A DNA stretch of 51,576 nt. Origin: Nemertoderma westbladi. Taxonomy: Eukaryota > Xenacoelomorpha > Nemertodermatida > Nemertodermatidae. The notes beneath the pieces were generated by a model that worked only from the letters and a program-made list of their open reading frames with translations, did not search any database and had not been told where the DNA came from. Shown here piece after piece: positions 34,166 through 45,870 of this stretch. Within the stretch, counting starts at the first letter, position 1. Each line of letters begins with the position of its first letter. Both the position numbers and the translations under genes were made by a program. The stretch covers positions 1-51,576 of the forward strand of contig JAUCBJ010002662.1 in assembly GCA_032718475.1 (NCBI GenBank), in the 5' to 3' direction.

Positions 34166-34854
34166 CAGTACAGGCCACCAGAAAACGCAGATTTGTACAA
34201 TTGTGAACACATTTTATCAAATGTGTACCAGTGTAATGTAATGTTGTTGAACGGGACAATTGAACATAATTGAAATGGCAACAACCAAAATTTTTTCGCC
34301 AAAGGATACAATTGAATACTTTTGAAACGCTTAGTAATCTGGAAACTCTCTGTAGTTTGCCGCCAACTGTCACTCACTGCAGCTGGAAATGCGATAAGGA
34401 TTTTGTTTACCTTTATAGTGTGCGGTTAATAGTGTCTAGTAGGCAGGCCTATAGTTAGTGATATTAAGGCATCTTCTGGTGTTTCTCTGTGCCCTCTCGG
34501 TGTCAGACTAATGGCGCGACATCTCCCTGCACTAAATTAACTTTTCAATGGTCTAGGCTCCTCCATCCACATACCCATACACTCCATGAACCTCCATGTG
34601 GTCTTGTATGTAGTTCTCTCTCTACCAATACAGGCCCATGTCCGCAATGTTACGCCCTGGGGGCTCTCTCATCTACCTGATATCAGACATATAAGCGCAC
34701 CACACACAAAGCCTTTGTCGGTCCCAGCAAGTTAGCCTTCTGCTGTGTGATCTAGAAGATAACTCGCCATAACCTGCCAATCAGATGACTTGAACAAATG
34801 TGTTCACATGTGATCACATTGGATGAAATCTGCTTTTTCTGGTGGCCTGTACTG
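34166..34854. mobile_element. TA-flanked inverted-repeat DNA transposon derivative (689 bp) in the element B leader
   Basis: Left end CAGTACAGGCCACCAGAAAA is repeated inverted at the right end, the ends matching for about 30 bp, with TA on both sides (34164-34165, 34855-34856). Element A has an uninterrupted sequence at the same point (around 10110-10120), which serves as the empty site. No transposase frame inside, so it is non-autonomous. TA duplication and CAGT ends fit the Tc1/mariner/pogo group. Confidence 0.85.
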
Positions 34855-34856
34855 TA

Positions 34857-35137
34857 TATACATAAAAAGTGTAAGCTGCATACCGGTATTCACGATAGGC
34901 CTATTATATATTTATATATATTTGTGCTAAAATTATACCGGTATTCTGTAACAAACCTAGTCTGTAATAATACTTATATATACTATAAGCATACCGGTAT
35001 TCTAATATATTATATATATATCACGCTACACTGAGTAGCAGTTTCGGTAATTAATTATTAGGCTAACAGTGATACTGAATTACTAGACTTGCTTTAACTG
35101 TATTTATAGCCGTAGGCATTCAACTGTGTAAACAAAC
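34857..35137 (+). other. Element B leader, last part before gag
   Basis: AT-rich, with several taccggtat motifs, as in the counterpart in element A. Confidence 0.6.
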
Positions 35138-37121
35138 ATGTCTGACACAACCCAATCACTGTCGGATAGTCTCCTAGATAGTGTTAGAATGACTGTTAGA
35201 CAGTGTCTTAAAAAGATCAGTGACATCCTAGCCAAGAACCTAGTTTTCAGCGGCCCGATAGCTCCAGTAGTTCGGATACTGATGAGCGGACGCCCGAACG
35301 CGGAGCGAAGATGGCGGATAAGGTTTATGATGAGCGGCCAACCTATGAAGAATCAACCGACGCCACTTTTTCTCAAGAAGAAAGCGAAGTGACAGCAGAG
35401 AAACCGCATAAGAGGGATGCTATTGACATCTATCTGTCAGACTATCAACGCTTTGTAAGAGATGAAGAGTTGAGGAGAAGGTTGGAGGGGCTTAGCCCTA
35501 ATAGTGAAGGAACCAAGCTTGTGCTGGACGCAATCGATGCGGAAATGTTAGCTGCGAACCAAGCTAAATTTGATGAACTCCTCCGCATCACTAGAGTCCA
35601 AGAAGAGCAAGTAAAGAAAAAACTTATAGAAGACAGAAAGAAAATAGCAGCGGCAGCGGCAGCGGCAGAGGCAAAAGCGGCAGAAGCAAAAGCGGCAGCA
35701 GCGGCAGAAGCGGAAAGAAAGATAGCGGTGGCAGAAGCAGAACGGAGAGCGGCTGAAGAGATCGCCCAATTAGAATTGGAAAACATTCAGGAGAATCAAG
35801 ACTGCATAAATAAACAGTTAACAGCTAGTAATATGCAGATGATGAATCGATCTACTCCCAAAAGACAGGGATATACATCATCTGAGGAAGGCGATACCAC
35901 CGATACTGAAGGCAAAGGAAATAGATCTCGTCTAAGCAGACGTAGAAGAACATCCCACCGTCAGAAATTGCCTGATTTGCCTCCAGCTGTTAGAAGGCAA
36001 CTAAATAACACAAACTTAGGTAGTACAGAACCCACAGACCAAATAATTAAAATAGAAAGACTCCCTACTATAGTAGATGAGCTTGAAATAATTAGGCCTG
36101 TTCCCAAAGCCACCCTTTCGGTGGTAGAGACACCTGTACTCCCTGAACCTACCTCTAAATTCCCTTTGCACAGTACCAAGCTACCTGTGCCCAGCAGAAC
36201 AGCCCATGAGACAGTTCATGCCCTGGACTCCGAGCGAAATATTCATGATTTGTCGCCCGTTGTCCCTCGTCTGCCCGCTACAACGTTGGCGACTCCCGCT
36301 TCGACGGTCGAATGGGTGGATGAGAGACGGCGGGGGATGGATCTCCTGCTCGGGCAGATGCAGGAGACTGTTCAGCAATTCAAGGGCACAGTAAGGGAAA
36401 GTAGGTTAGAGTTGCAAGAAGTGCAGCAAAGTATCGCGTTAGAACGCGATAAATTAGTAAATACACAAAAGGGTTTACCACCACCCCCGGTAACAATGTG
36501 TCAACCTGTATCTCATGCGCAAGGTGTGGAGCCTACACGCATATATACTGCTAGCGAAGTAGAAACTCCTATAGTGAACCCTATTAAGGGTAATTATAGA
36601 CCTGTTGATAATGATATTCCCTATAGACCTGATCATAATCCGAGAAATTTATATACCGATAATTCGATATTAAATAACACGATGGCCCAAGAAAGTTTTA
36701 CGCGTCAAATGGCTAGAACCGAAGCCCGGCAAGCGGTAAAGGTGGGAGAGATCGTCAAGTTCAATGGAGATGAGATGAAATGGTTACCTTTTAATGAATA
36801 TTACAAAGATAACATACAGAACTCTGTGCTATCTAATGGAGAGAAACTTAGATTCCTCATCGAGTGCTTGGAAGGATCTCCCAGTTTAATGGCGTTAAAG
36901 TTTATTGGACATCCAGACGGATTAAGACAAGTTTGGGATACACTAAACATCAGGTATGGTAATAGGAATAACATAGCTAGGTATTTGTATGCAAAATTAA
37001 TGGCGCCCCGAAAGTTTCTTAGCAGCGGGATTATAGAGTTTTCCGATGAGATTCAGGAGATCTGTAGACAATTAGATTGGCTAGGTAAGTCTCACGAATA
37101 CCAGAATTCTATGGTTGTAGG
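35138..37121 (+). pseudogene. Element B gag, 5' part (N-terminal deletion, then LINE insertion)
   Basis: The original start is probably the ATG at 35138 (MSDTTQSLSDSLLD, matching element A), but a deletion of roughly 240 bp relative to A puts the start out of frame. The main frame is open from 35311 (MADKVYDERPTYEEST). It has an Ala/Glu/Lys-rich predicted coiled coil with a GCGGCA-type repeat (about 35580-35790) and the BEL gag domain (FNGDEMKWLPFNEYY, about 36760 on). At 37121 the LINE interrupts the gag domain, and the frame stops a few codons into it. Confidence 0.8.
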
Positions 37122-39549
37122 TGTTTCCAAAAGGTAGATATGGATAAATTTATATCCAAAATGGAAAGAATTGACCCCCCCATAGTTACAGAGGACAATT
37201 TAAATCAACAGGACATACAAAGAATCATAGATGAATGGTTTAATACTGTGGATGACACCGCAAGTGAATGCAGCCTACTGCTTGATGATAAGCGCATTAG
37301 AAACCAGGATCCAAATATTTCCCGTTGGATAAAACTTCTAACCTCCCATGATAGCAAAGAAATATGGAATGCTTTAGACTGGAACGGTTGTATAGATGAA
37401 GTTAATAAACCAGTGGGTGAACAACATGATAGTCCAAGCGACGATCAGTTCAAACATCATTTCGAAACACTCTTAAATCCAGATAATGAGTCGATTGGCA
37501 TGGACGAGGTGGATACATCAGATGGACCTTTCATTCCTTTATTAGACAACCCCTTCTCGGAAAGAGAGCTAGCGGAAAGTCTCGCGGATCTGAAACCTGG
37601 GAAAGGCTATATCGGCGTTAGTCCAGGTCTTATTACGCGTCTACCAGGATCCTGGTTGTTATTTATTCTCTCTATGTTTAACGCAATATTCTTAAATACG
37701 GTTTTTCCTGCAACATGGGCAATCAGCAAACTTATCGTATGCTTCAAATCTGGTACACGATCCGAGTGCGGTAACTACCGTGGATTAAGTATTATGTATA
37801 CACTTGCTAAGTTATTTGATATACTTTTATACAATCGTTTAAGGGTATGGGTTAATATAGATAAATGCCAAGCTGGAGCGCAAAAAAATAGAGGTTGTCT
37901 GGAACAGATAATGAGTCTACGCCTTTTGATAGACTTCGCTAAGTTTAAAAAGTGTAAATTGTTTATAATATTCATTGATTATAGCAAAGCCTATGATCGG
38001 GTACCGAGACAAAAATTAATAGCGGAACTCAAACTACTGGGATGCGGAGCTGTAATGTTATCAATAATAAAGGCCCTGTATTCTGGGACAAAATCAATAC
38101 TGAAATCAACAGTGATTTTTACAGCGATAGGAGTAAGGCAAGGTGCTCCGACTAGCGGACTGCTATTTTGCTTATATCTTAACAGACTAATTAGAATGTT
38201 AAAAGATGCAGTCCGACAAGATGGCTTTTTGGGGGGATTAGTGGCTCTCCTGTTTATGGATGATACAGTAATTCTTTCAACAACTCGAGATATAAGTGTA
38301 ATTAAATTAAAACGGTTGGCAAAATTTTGTAGAATTTCAGGGATGGTAGTAAATGAAAAGAAAAGTAAATTTTTTGTAATAAATGGGAATAACTCAGATA
38401 GATTACCGTTTCAGATGGATAATTTTACTATTCGTGCATGTGAATCTTATGTATATTTAGGGTCTATATTTTCAGCAGATGGTAGAATTTCTACAGTATT
38501 AAAGCTACATGAAATCAAATGCGAGCACATTGTAAATAAATTTACCATATTTTGTATGAGAAATTCCGAAATACCTTTTGCATTAAAGAGACGAGTTTTT
38601 GATGCTTGTGTAGTTAGCGCTCTTTTATATGGTTCTGAGTCATGGTTAAGTAATAATTTGAGAAATATTGAGAAACTATATAATAGACTAGTTAGGATAT
38701 TACTTTCTGTGCGTACACAAACCCCAATAGATATATGTTTAATAGAATCAGGTATCCCGCCATTGAAACACTGGATTTTAACAGCTCGTAAACGTTATGT
38801 GAAACAACTATTATTATTATGTGACAATGAATTACCCATAGTTAAGGTTTTTAATATGTGCAATATGAATAACACCCCTGGTTATAAATTACTAATGGAA
38901 TCCCTCGACTATAATAATAAGGACCCTCTAGATACTGTTAGGACGAGGATAATAAATAAGCCAATGACAGCGACTAAATTTAATACGTACAGAACTACAA
39001 TGAACCCCGACTTGAAACCACACCCCATTTACTCCTGTTTAAATCCGCTGATCCCCGACCACAACAGAAAACATTTCACTAAATTGCGTCTAATGTCCCA
39101 CAGACTTAAGGTTGAAACGGGTCGTTGGAGTCGCATCCCTCCTGAGCAACGTATCTGCTGCTGTAACACTAACCTAGTACAAGACGAGCCTCACGTACTA
39201 TTATTTTGTCACCTGACGGATGATATACGAATAGAATACGGACTAAAATATAATAGTTTGATAGACTTGTTTAAAGAAACGTACAGTGCACCGGTACTAC
39301 TATGTAAATTTATTGAAGCAGTATTAAAAGTTTTTTCGAATAATTAATTAATAAATTAGAAATAATAATATTAGTAAGTGTTATTTACTTTTATATTTAC
39401 TTAGTTTGTGCAAAAATATACTGAGTATATTAATATTGCTGTTTGTTGCGATCGTAATACATTACTATTACGCTATACTGTAGTGTGCAAAATATGATTT
39501 GGCGAAAATTAAAGGCTGAACGGGCCAGTAAACCGTTCACTACTACTAC
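37122..39549 (+). mobile_element. 5'-truncated non-LTR retrotransposon inside element B gag
   Basis: The flanking gag sequence is continuous in element A (around 7690-7710, - strand), which defines the insert. TAGG occurs at both borders (37118-37121, 39550-39553), a short duplication. The 3' end is a run of CTA repeats. The endonuclease domain expected at the N-terminus is missing, so the element is 5' truncated. Confidence 0.88.
37140..39347 (+). CDS. Non-LTR reverse transcriptase (endonuclease missing), intact frame
   Basis: 735 codons without a stop. Residues 1-120 are the linker that normally joins endonuclease and RT (IWNALDWNG, FETLLNP). RT motifs follow: GNYRGLSIMYTLAKLFD (~211-227), FIIFIDYSKAYDRVP (~275-289, catalytic D280), GVRQGAPTSGLLF (~331-343) and LFMDD (~371-375), where most relatives have YADD or FADD. 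The thumb and a Cys/His-containing C-terminal segment (CCCNTN...EPHVLLFCH, ~680-700) follow. The enzyme copies its RNA at a nicked target; without endonuclease this copy could not start normal insertion. The family (I, Jockey, CR1 or other) is not resolved. The ATG at 37140 is simply the first in the truncated frame. Confidence 0.88.
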   Translation: MDKFISKMERIDPPIVTEDNLNQQDIQRIIDEWFNTVDDTASECSLLLDDKRIRNQDPNISRWIKLLTSHDSKEIWNALDWNGCIDEVNKPVGEQHDSPSDDQFKHHFETLLNPDNESIGMDEVDTSDGPFIPLLDNPFSERELAESLADLKPGKGYIGVSPGLITRLPGSWLLFILSMFNAIFLNTVFPATWAISKLIVCFKSGTRSECGNYRGLSIMYTLAKLFDILLYNRLRVWVNIDKCQAGAQKNRGCLEQIMSLRLLIDFAKFKKCKLFIIFIDYSKAYDRVPRQKLIAELKLLGCGAVMLSIIKALYSGTKSILKSTVIFTAIGVRQGAPTSGLLFCLYLNRLIRMLKDAVRQDGFLGGLVALLFMDDTVILSTTRDISVIKLKRLAKFCRISGMVVNEKKSKFFVINGNNSDRLPFQMDNFTIRACESYVYLGSIFSADGRISTVLKLHEIKCEHIVNKFTIFCMRNSEIPFALKRRVFDACVVSALLYGSESWLSNNLRNIEKLYNRLVRILLSVRTQTPIDICLIESGIPPLKHWILTARKRYVKQLLLLCDNELPIVKVFNMCNMNNTPGYKLLMESLDYNNKDPLDTVRTRIINKPMTATKFNTYRTTMNPDLKPHPIYSCLNPLIPDHNRKHFTKLRLMSHRLKVETGRWSRIPPEQRICCCNTNLVQDEPHVLLFCHLTDDIRIEYGLKYNSLIDLFKETYSAPVLLCKFIEAVLKVFSNN

Positions 39550-39553
39550 TAGG

Positions 39554-41456
39554 AGCCTTAGCATCTACTTTGCCCAAGGGTGGAGTAGGTACACGCTGGG
39601 ACAAGAAAGTGTTATATATGATGGAACAACAACGACGAGACCCTACCATGGCTGATCTCATGTCATTCTTAGATGGAGAAGTGAAATTACAGCTCCTAAG
39701 GCAGTCCAGAGAGAAGACACTAGGAAACAAGGTAAGTGAGAAACCCGTTTCTAGGAGAAGGGTAACACCAGTGTGTTATACAGACGACGGCGAAAGCCAG
39801 ACTTCTCAAGGAGAGGATAGCGGGAAAGACACTGAAAGATCTTATTATGTCAATAAAACGCCTAAAGACCAGGTAAGTAAATTCAAGTCTCGAACCAATG
39901 ACAGGAGAGAACAGGTAAGAAAAACTCCTCCTACGTCTCCCAAGAGAATTCAGGTGAGAAAGCCCGAGGAGAGAACGAACGTGCACCACACAGCACATGT
40001 TAAAGTAAGTAACATCAAGCCCAAATGTGTGCTGTGCGATGGGCCCCACTGTTTAAGTGCGTGTGATGAATTCCTGAGGAAATCACTAAAGGACAGACGT
40101 GAAGTCATGTGGGATAAGCGGTTGTGTTATAATTGCCTCAGACAAGGACACCAACGGCGAACCTGTTACTCCGACGTAAGGTGTGCAAAGTGCGGCGCAA
40201 AACATCATATCTTGTTGCACACGGAATTCGAACGAAACAGCCCGAGTCAGGTAAGTGAGTCCGAACTACATGTCCAATTCAGTGATGTGAACGACACTGA
40301 CCAATATTCTGAGATGGAAGGATTCTATACGGACGAATTCTCCGACGAAAACGAATCCTGTTACCTAACAAATACCGCAGTGTATCGAGCACTTACGTAT
40401 GAAAAAGACACCGACAGCGAGCCCCCCCTAACTACTTCTGACAGACAACCATCTTGGAAAGCACCACCTTCCAATGTAGGAATCCGAGAATTTCCTGTAG
40501 TACAGGTAAGGGTCCACGGACCTAAAAGGAGTTATGTAGTGAACGCCCTCCTTGACTCCGGTAGTACAGGAACATTCATCGACAAAGAACTAGCCGAAGA
40601 CATCTTTGCTGGACAACCCAAGTTCCGAACTAAGCTAAACATGTCAGGAATTATGCAGGTTTGGAAATCTACAGTAATCACAGATTATTATGTAGGTGCG
40701 TTGTCCACCCCCCAGGATGAACTAGGAGAACACAGCATAAGGTCAGTAAAAATGTTAGCGATAAAGAACTTCGCGACCAGCCAAGTGGAACCTTATAACT
40801 GGGATGAGGACGATTTCACCCAGCAGTTTGAAATACCTAGATTCAACACCGATTACCCTGGAGTCCAAATACTCATCGGTCAAAATGCGCATGAAGCGCT
40901 TGAGACATTGGAGAAACGGCCTGCTCAACCGCAACCTCTACAAGTTTATGCGGGAAGAACTAGAGTAGGTTGGTACTTTACTGGCCCTTCTCGTAGAACT
41001 CTTATGGAAAGATTACCAAAAGAACTGGTATATCAATTAAGTGAACGGGAAGTGGAGAGCAGTGAAGTTGACGACCCAACTGAGGGAACACCATACTCCT
41101 CAGATAATGACGACATCAACTCCAATGTAGATCAATGGAGACATTGCCCCGAGACGATCAATCTAGCCGACATCGCCTCCAGAGGAGCAACTCCTCAAGA
41201 ACTTACAGATACTCCAGACTGGTTAGGTGAACCCGACTTCCTAAGTAAAGAAGATGAACGGCCTCCCCATCTTAACCCGGCGAAGATTAGACAGGCCAAG
41301 GGAGCGGAGAAAGTAACACAACCACTCAATCGCCCAGCTGGTCATTTATGTTTACTGGAAAGAGACCGAAAACTGTCCGGAAACTATGGAAGGCAAGATA
41401 CTCTTCCCACGACCACCTCCCTAATCCAACAAATATCTAGGGACTCCATAACGTAA
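39554..41456 (+). pseudogene. Element B gag end, zinc knuckles, protease and pol remnant (RT deleted)
   Basis: Resumes the gag domain after the LINE (LPKGGVGTRWDKKVLYMMEQ). Zinc knuckles CVLCDGPHCLSAC, CYNCLRQGHQRRTC and CAKCGAKHH follow at about 40025-40210, then retropepsin ALLDSGSTGTFID (about 40545-40585) and the post-protease region to TRVGWYFTGP (about 40960-40990). As in element A the sequence then jumps to QWRHCPETINLADIASRG (about 41130-41180), the end of RNase H, and stops after ISRDSIT. No stop interrupts 39570-41456, so apart from the LINE this copy is less decayed than A. Confidence 0.85.
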
Positions 41457-43099
41457 CAACATACGGAGTGGGTGTGTGACTACATTATTTTATATTTATT
41501 TTATTATTTTATATTATGTATGTATTATTATGTAATTTTATTATAATCGTTTTCTTTAATTTTATTTAGTAGAATGTTATTTAGTGATTATTTAGTAGAT
41601 TAGTGCAATATATTAGTGTTTATTACTTAATTACTTATATATTATATTTAGTGCGACGGCGAGAAATAATTCTTTTTCTCTTTCCTTACTGTTCGTATCA
41701 TATTATAAATACGTGACTACAGTAAGATGAAATATCCGTACTTATTAAAGTACAATAAAGCTCCTACTATATTTAAGTATTATTGGTAAGCAGAGTATTA
41801 GGAATGCAAAGTTCAGATCCTTGTGTCTCGGCTAAACCAAGCTCTGGGTAGACCTTGGAAACGACTTGCCTCTTCACACTGACATTGCTTCATGCGATAT
41901 TGCTCTCATACCGTATATATCAAATAATACATATAGTAGCGTGATGTCCCTTTAACAGTAGCGTACAACGCAAATAAATCTGTTAAACCCTTTGACCATC
42001 TGTAATTCTAGTCGATTAAGATATCGCGGCACCCACCGATATACTTGAAAGACTAAATTCTAGAATCAGTGGTTAACGTCCCCAGACAAGTTCTGGAATA
42101 AACTGGTGCCCATCCTAAATATTAATTATTAATATTTACAAAATCTGTCAATTATCAGATCCTTTAAAATTCTAGTCGATTAAGATATCGTAGCACTTAC
42201 CGATACTCTTTAAAAGACAAAATTCCTAGAATCAAGGATCCCAGTCCCCAGACACGTTCTGGAATAAAATTACGTCTATTTAACATTAAATAATAAAATT
42301 TACGGGAATAAATTTAAATTCATATATTTCAATGAATTTAATAAATTTTCATTTTATACAATTTATAACATTCCCAAAATTCCATTAATTAATAGATCAT
42401 GGGAGCGGAGATTCACTCTATTAAGTGTATTTGTGTGTGAGAATCTCCAATGTATAGTCAATAGCCGATAAAATTCATAAAATCATATATAGAGAGGATA
42501 TTGACAATTAAAGAATTACTATTAAATAGCATCCCAGATCTGTATGCATGAGAATTATCCTAATTCTACCGCTAGCTTTCCATAATGTCACCATGGCAAC
42601 AACCACGCTAGAATTAGAAGTGAGTTAAAAGAACAATAGAAGGCTTGCCCCATTGAATAGCATACGGAATAAATAGCACACCGCTAGTATCCAAGGATAC
42701 ATAATAACACCGTGACATTCTGGAAAGCACTTGACTAACGGACAAATGACCCGAATGTGTGATAGAATGTGTACCATTTGTGACAGTTACGTGGAATTTG
42801 TGCGATTGTAGGTGAATGTTACTACTAAGGTGTGTTTACAGTAGCGAGTCGCAATTGTGAAAGTAACCCTAACTCCAGTAAGAACCTGAAGTATATCTAA
42901 ACCTTTGGGACGGACGGTGGAGTGGCTCGTGCTGGTTGTTGTAGTCGTTGTGCAGCTACGACGTTGGCGATAGGCACATCGGCGTAAGTACACCAGCGCT
43001 GAGGATCTCGCACTGTCCGGGGGCAGAGAGGGGTAGGCAGCGACGCATGCTCGCCTAAATATAAACTCATTATAATATGGATAAACTTATATAGCAGAT
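41457..43099 (+). other. Element B AT-rich tail without coding sequence
   Basis: Homologous to 4138-5799 of element A, including the repeated block with cgatatcttaatcgactag in inverse orientation. No conserved frame. Confidence 0.55.
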
Positions 43100-43432
43100 A
43101 TGATTGAGTTGATAGAAGATGATCTTGGTATCAGGGAGCGATATACTCTACCTTTACAAGCGTTTGTTGATAGCTTGATACGCGGCGACGCTGGTCCAAC
43201 TACTACGGAGGACGATGGTCGTTATATCTAACCGCCAATGGCCCGGGAACAACTTGCGCGTGGGTTGGACTGCAGAAAATTTACCGCTCGCTATACTCAT
43301 CGTAATGGTACGTATATGGACTTCTTAACTACTGGTCATCCTATCGACCTACAAGATACGAACGATATAGACACCAAAAGGGAAATGGTTTATTTAAATA
43401 TCATACCCAGCGGAAGCGGAACGATAAACTGA
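43100..43432 (+). pseudogene. Element B 3' tail: conserved frame of unknown function, one stop
   Basis: From the ATG at 43100 (MIELIEDDLGIRERYTLPLQ) it matches the frame at 4137-3841 of element A. A TAA at 43229-43231 stands where A has GAA. No domain recognised. Confidence 0.45.
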
Positions 43433-43462
43433 GACTCGAACACGAAAATTCTATTCGAAACT

Positions 43463-43920
43463 GACTCGAAAGTGCAGATGTTGAAGAGCCGGATAAACGC
43501 AGCGACTTCACCAAATACCTGGAATTCTTGAGAGAAACCTATCTCGATATTACCAGTCAACAGAATCTAGAAACTCGATATCCTCAAGGTATACATCATG
43601 ACCGCATGGTAGAACTCAAATGGCTCTATTCCACTATGATGTATCTTACCGCCGATCGACCGCTACCTGTTGTACCGGATAGCTTCGAACGGATGGAGGA
43701 ATATTGTAAGCTGGAGAAAGATCACTCGAGTTTCCCCTACAAGACGTGCATTTTTGGTATTATTGCGAGGAATGCCCAAGACCCAACCAACAAACGGAAA
43801 GACATAAACATCCGCGGAGACGTTGCTTTTAACACGGTTTTACTCGCTATACTTGCGGGAGTTTCGAGCGAAACTTGTTCGATGTATCACCTACGCTCGT
43901 CCGACTCAGACGATCCTTAA
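43463..43920 (+). pseudogene. Element B 3' tail: second frame, function unknown
   Basis: Open for about 150 codons after a TGA at 43462, with no good ATG start (TTG at 43528). Includes YLDITSQQNLETRYPQGIHH and a C-terminal stretch AFNTVLLAILAGVSSETC. It is in a different frame from the preceding remnant, so a single larger gene broken by a frameshift is possible. Element A retains only parts of it. Not a standard BEL gene; no similarity to an envelope protein is visible and there is no clear membrane anchor. Confidence 0.4.
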
Positions 43921-44409
43921 ATAAACCAATGATCAGAGTTTCGGAATACTCGATCAGAACTCCTCATTCCCCAGTGAGACTTCAGACTCTTGATTTGATC
44001 CTATTAGTATGACGGATCCTCCCGAGCTGTACTCACTGCTCAAAGATCTAGTGTTACCTGAACAATTAGTCGGTGGCACCCCAGTTGTGGGCTTCCTAGA
44101 TACTAGCCCATTCTACCTAGCCGGATTGGGACGCGGACATTTAATATCGCCGTTTAACCCTTACCATCGTCCCGTCCCGGCTTAACACGATATAACCTGT
44201 CACCAAAGTGGCGGAGAACGTTGTACCAAACGAGTTAAACGCTATTCTACAAAGATCAGAAAGGAAACCTGCGTTTGTTCAGATAAACGTAAGTTGTAAC
44301 AGCAAGTCCAAGCGATAAACGAATTGTCTTTATCTCAGTTCGATTGTAAAATCCAGAATCTCTAAGAAGATATCGAACTTAGGCAACCCCATTCTCTGCG
44401 AGAGTTTTT
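43921..44409 (+). other. Element B tail between coding remnants
   Basis: One frame has patches of plausible protein (a Cys/Lys/Arg-rich segment around 44200-44300 and a Gln/Leu/Glu-rich one around 44310-44400). Two TAA codons interrupt it at the same places in element A, so it was already closed in the common ancestor or is not the true frame. Confidence 0.35.
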
Positions 44410-44631
44410 GGATGAACGTATCCAGCTACGAGCGGAGGAAAATCAGCTCGAGGAGAAGCATATCGAAACGGCGGATACCCCGACCATAATCCTACACCTT
44501 CTGATGCAATCATATTGCACCCTTCACCCAGGATTTATAGCCCTCCTAGTAAAGTGGCTCGCCCCAAAGAGAAAAGGACTCTTGCTAGCCTCAAAAAACT
44601 GCGTAAACGCTGTCTGCGTAAGAAAGACTAA
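44410..44631 (+). pseudogene. Element B 3' tail: end of a frame with a basic C-terminus
   Basis: Counterpart of 3104-2881 in element A. Ends at the TAA at 44629-44631 after ARPKEKRTLASLKKLRKR and a few more basic residues. Differences from A are often silent in this frame. Confidence 0.4.
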
Positions 44632-44699
44632 CTGTTTAGAGTATCTTTATATTTTAGAAACTGTGATTTGTTATATTTTATAGACTTAAATCCCATTTT

Positions 44700-44709
44700 C
44701 TGGGAGCGG
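44700..44709 (+). promoter_or_regulatory. Element B polypurine tract
   Basis: CTGGGAGCGG directly before the 3' LTR; identical in element A. Confidence 0.7.
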
Positions 44710-45870
44710 TGTAAAAGCTTTTGCGTAATTAGCCGGTTATTATCCCCGTAAAGTACTCTGTGGTTGGTTTACCAGGCATAAAAAGGCCGTGTCCTTGCTG
44801 TACTGGTGTTTTAGAGGAAATAAAAGCCATTTCTTCTGTATTTGTACTTTAGAGGACATAATCCGCAATTTCGTGACGCAAAAAGCTCGATACTCTTGAA
44901 AACAGTGTCGCTACCATGACGACGGCTAACAGCTGATATTGCCACGTCGACATTTCTTTGTTTCTTTGTTCTCTCGTTGTTCGGTCGACCAATCAGAGCG
45001 TTTTTTGTCTCTGTGTTGGAGGTGGATACAGAAACTCAGGAATTCAGTGTTATGTTTTTGCCCAGAGCCTAAGAACACCGGCTTTTGGCACCTCCGTGTT
45101 TCAGTCTTTAGTCTTACATTAGTAGGCTTAATTATAGAACGTATATCTGTTATCAATGCAATTCATATCTCAACTAACTAAACATATCATGCATATCTTA
45201 CTTAACATTACTGCTTTTGCTGTCGGTTATTCATTATATTTGTTGATGGAAGATTATATTTGGAATACTGATCAATAGTCAGACACCCCAATCTTCTTGA
45301 TATACTAAAGGTTAGAGAGACCGGTTACAGATAAACGATTGCGACTTATGTTAAGTGGCGTGAAGTGAATCTAATGCTATTTTATAGGCCCTACATGCAT
45401 TGTCTGTTATTCTCTTTGTATGTGACTAAAATTAGTGAAGGTCGGCAGATTGGTGTGCAGCATTGTGCAGCATTGTGTATGATTGTGACTGATAACAAAG
45501 CATCTCCTAAAGAATGCACCATATACGTGAATCTATAGCCATCTCATTGCGTCTAGTTTAAGTCATAACTCTGTTTACATATTTAGAGCGCCACGTCCTA
45601 AAGGAACTGTTAATATTTCCCGAAAGTGAATAATATTTGTCAGAGATTATATATTACGATCAGTCGAATAATACGGTAGGCTTACACCATCAATCATTAA
45701 GCTTCCGAATTCAGTCTCCCGGGTATATCCAGCGGGTGAATGATTGCGCATAGACTGGCTTCGGCTAATGTAGTGTATCAAATACTCGTCATAGGCTAAA
45801 GACTATATATCATCTAAAAGACATCCTAATTTGGCAGGTTAAACTGTCAAAGGTCTTAAAAGCGCAAACA
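44710..45870 (+). repeat. Element B 3' LTR (1161 bp)
   Basis: Same length as the 5' LTR; I see about four differences (for example ccctg/ccccg near 44745 and gacat/gaaat near 44819). Confidence 0.95.

Larger units (their letters stand above)
31084..45870 (+). mobile_element. Element B: non-autonomous BEL/Pao LTR retrotransposon inserted in satellite DNA
   Basis: Two 1161-bp LTRs with TG...CA ends, 5-bp target duplication, leader, gag-protease, long tail and polypurine tract, in the same order as element A on the opposite strand. It lacks RT, RNase H core and integrase of its own, at the same join as A. Its interior carries a LINE and a TA-flanked inverted-repeat element. I count about four differences between the LTRs, so the insertion is young. 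Confidence 0.93.
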
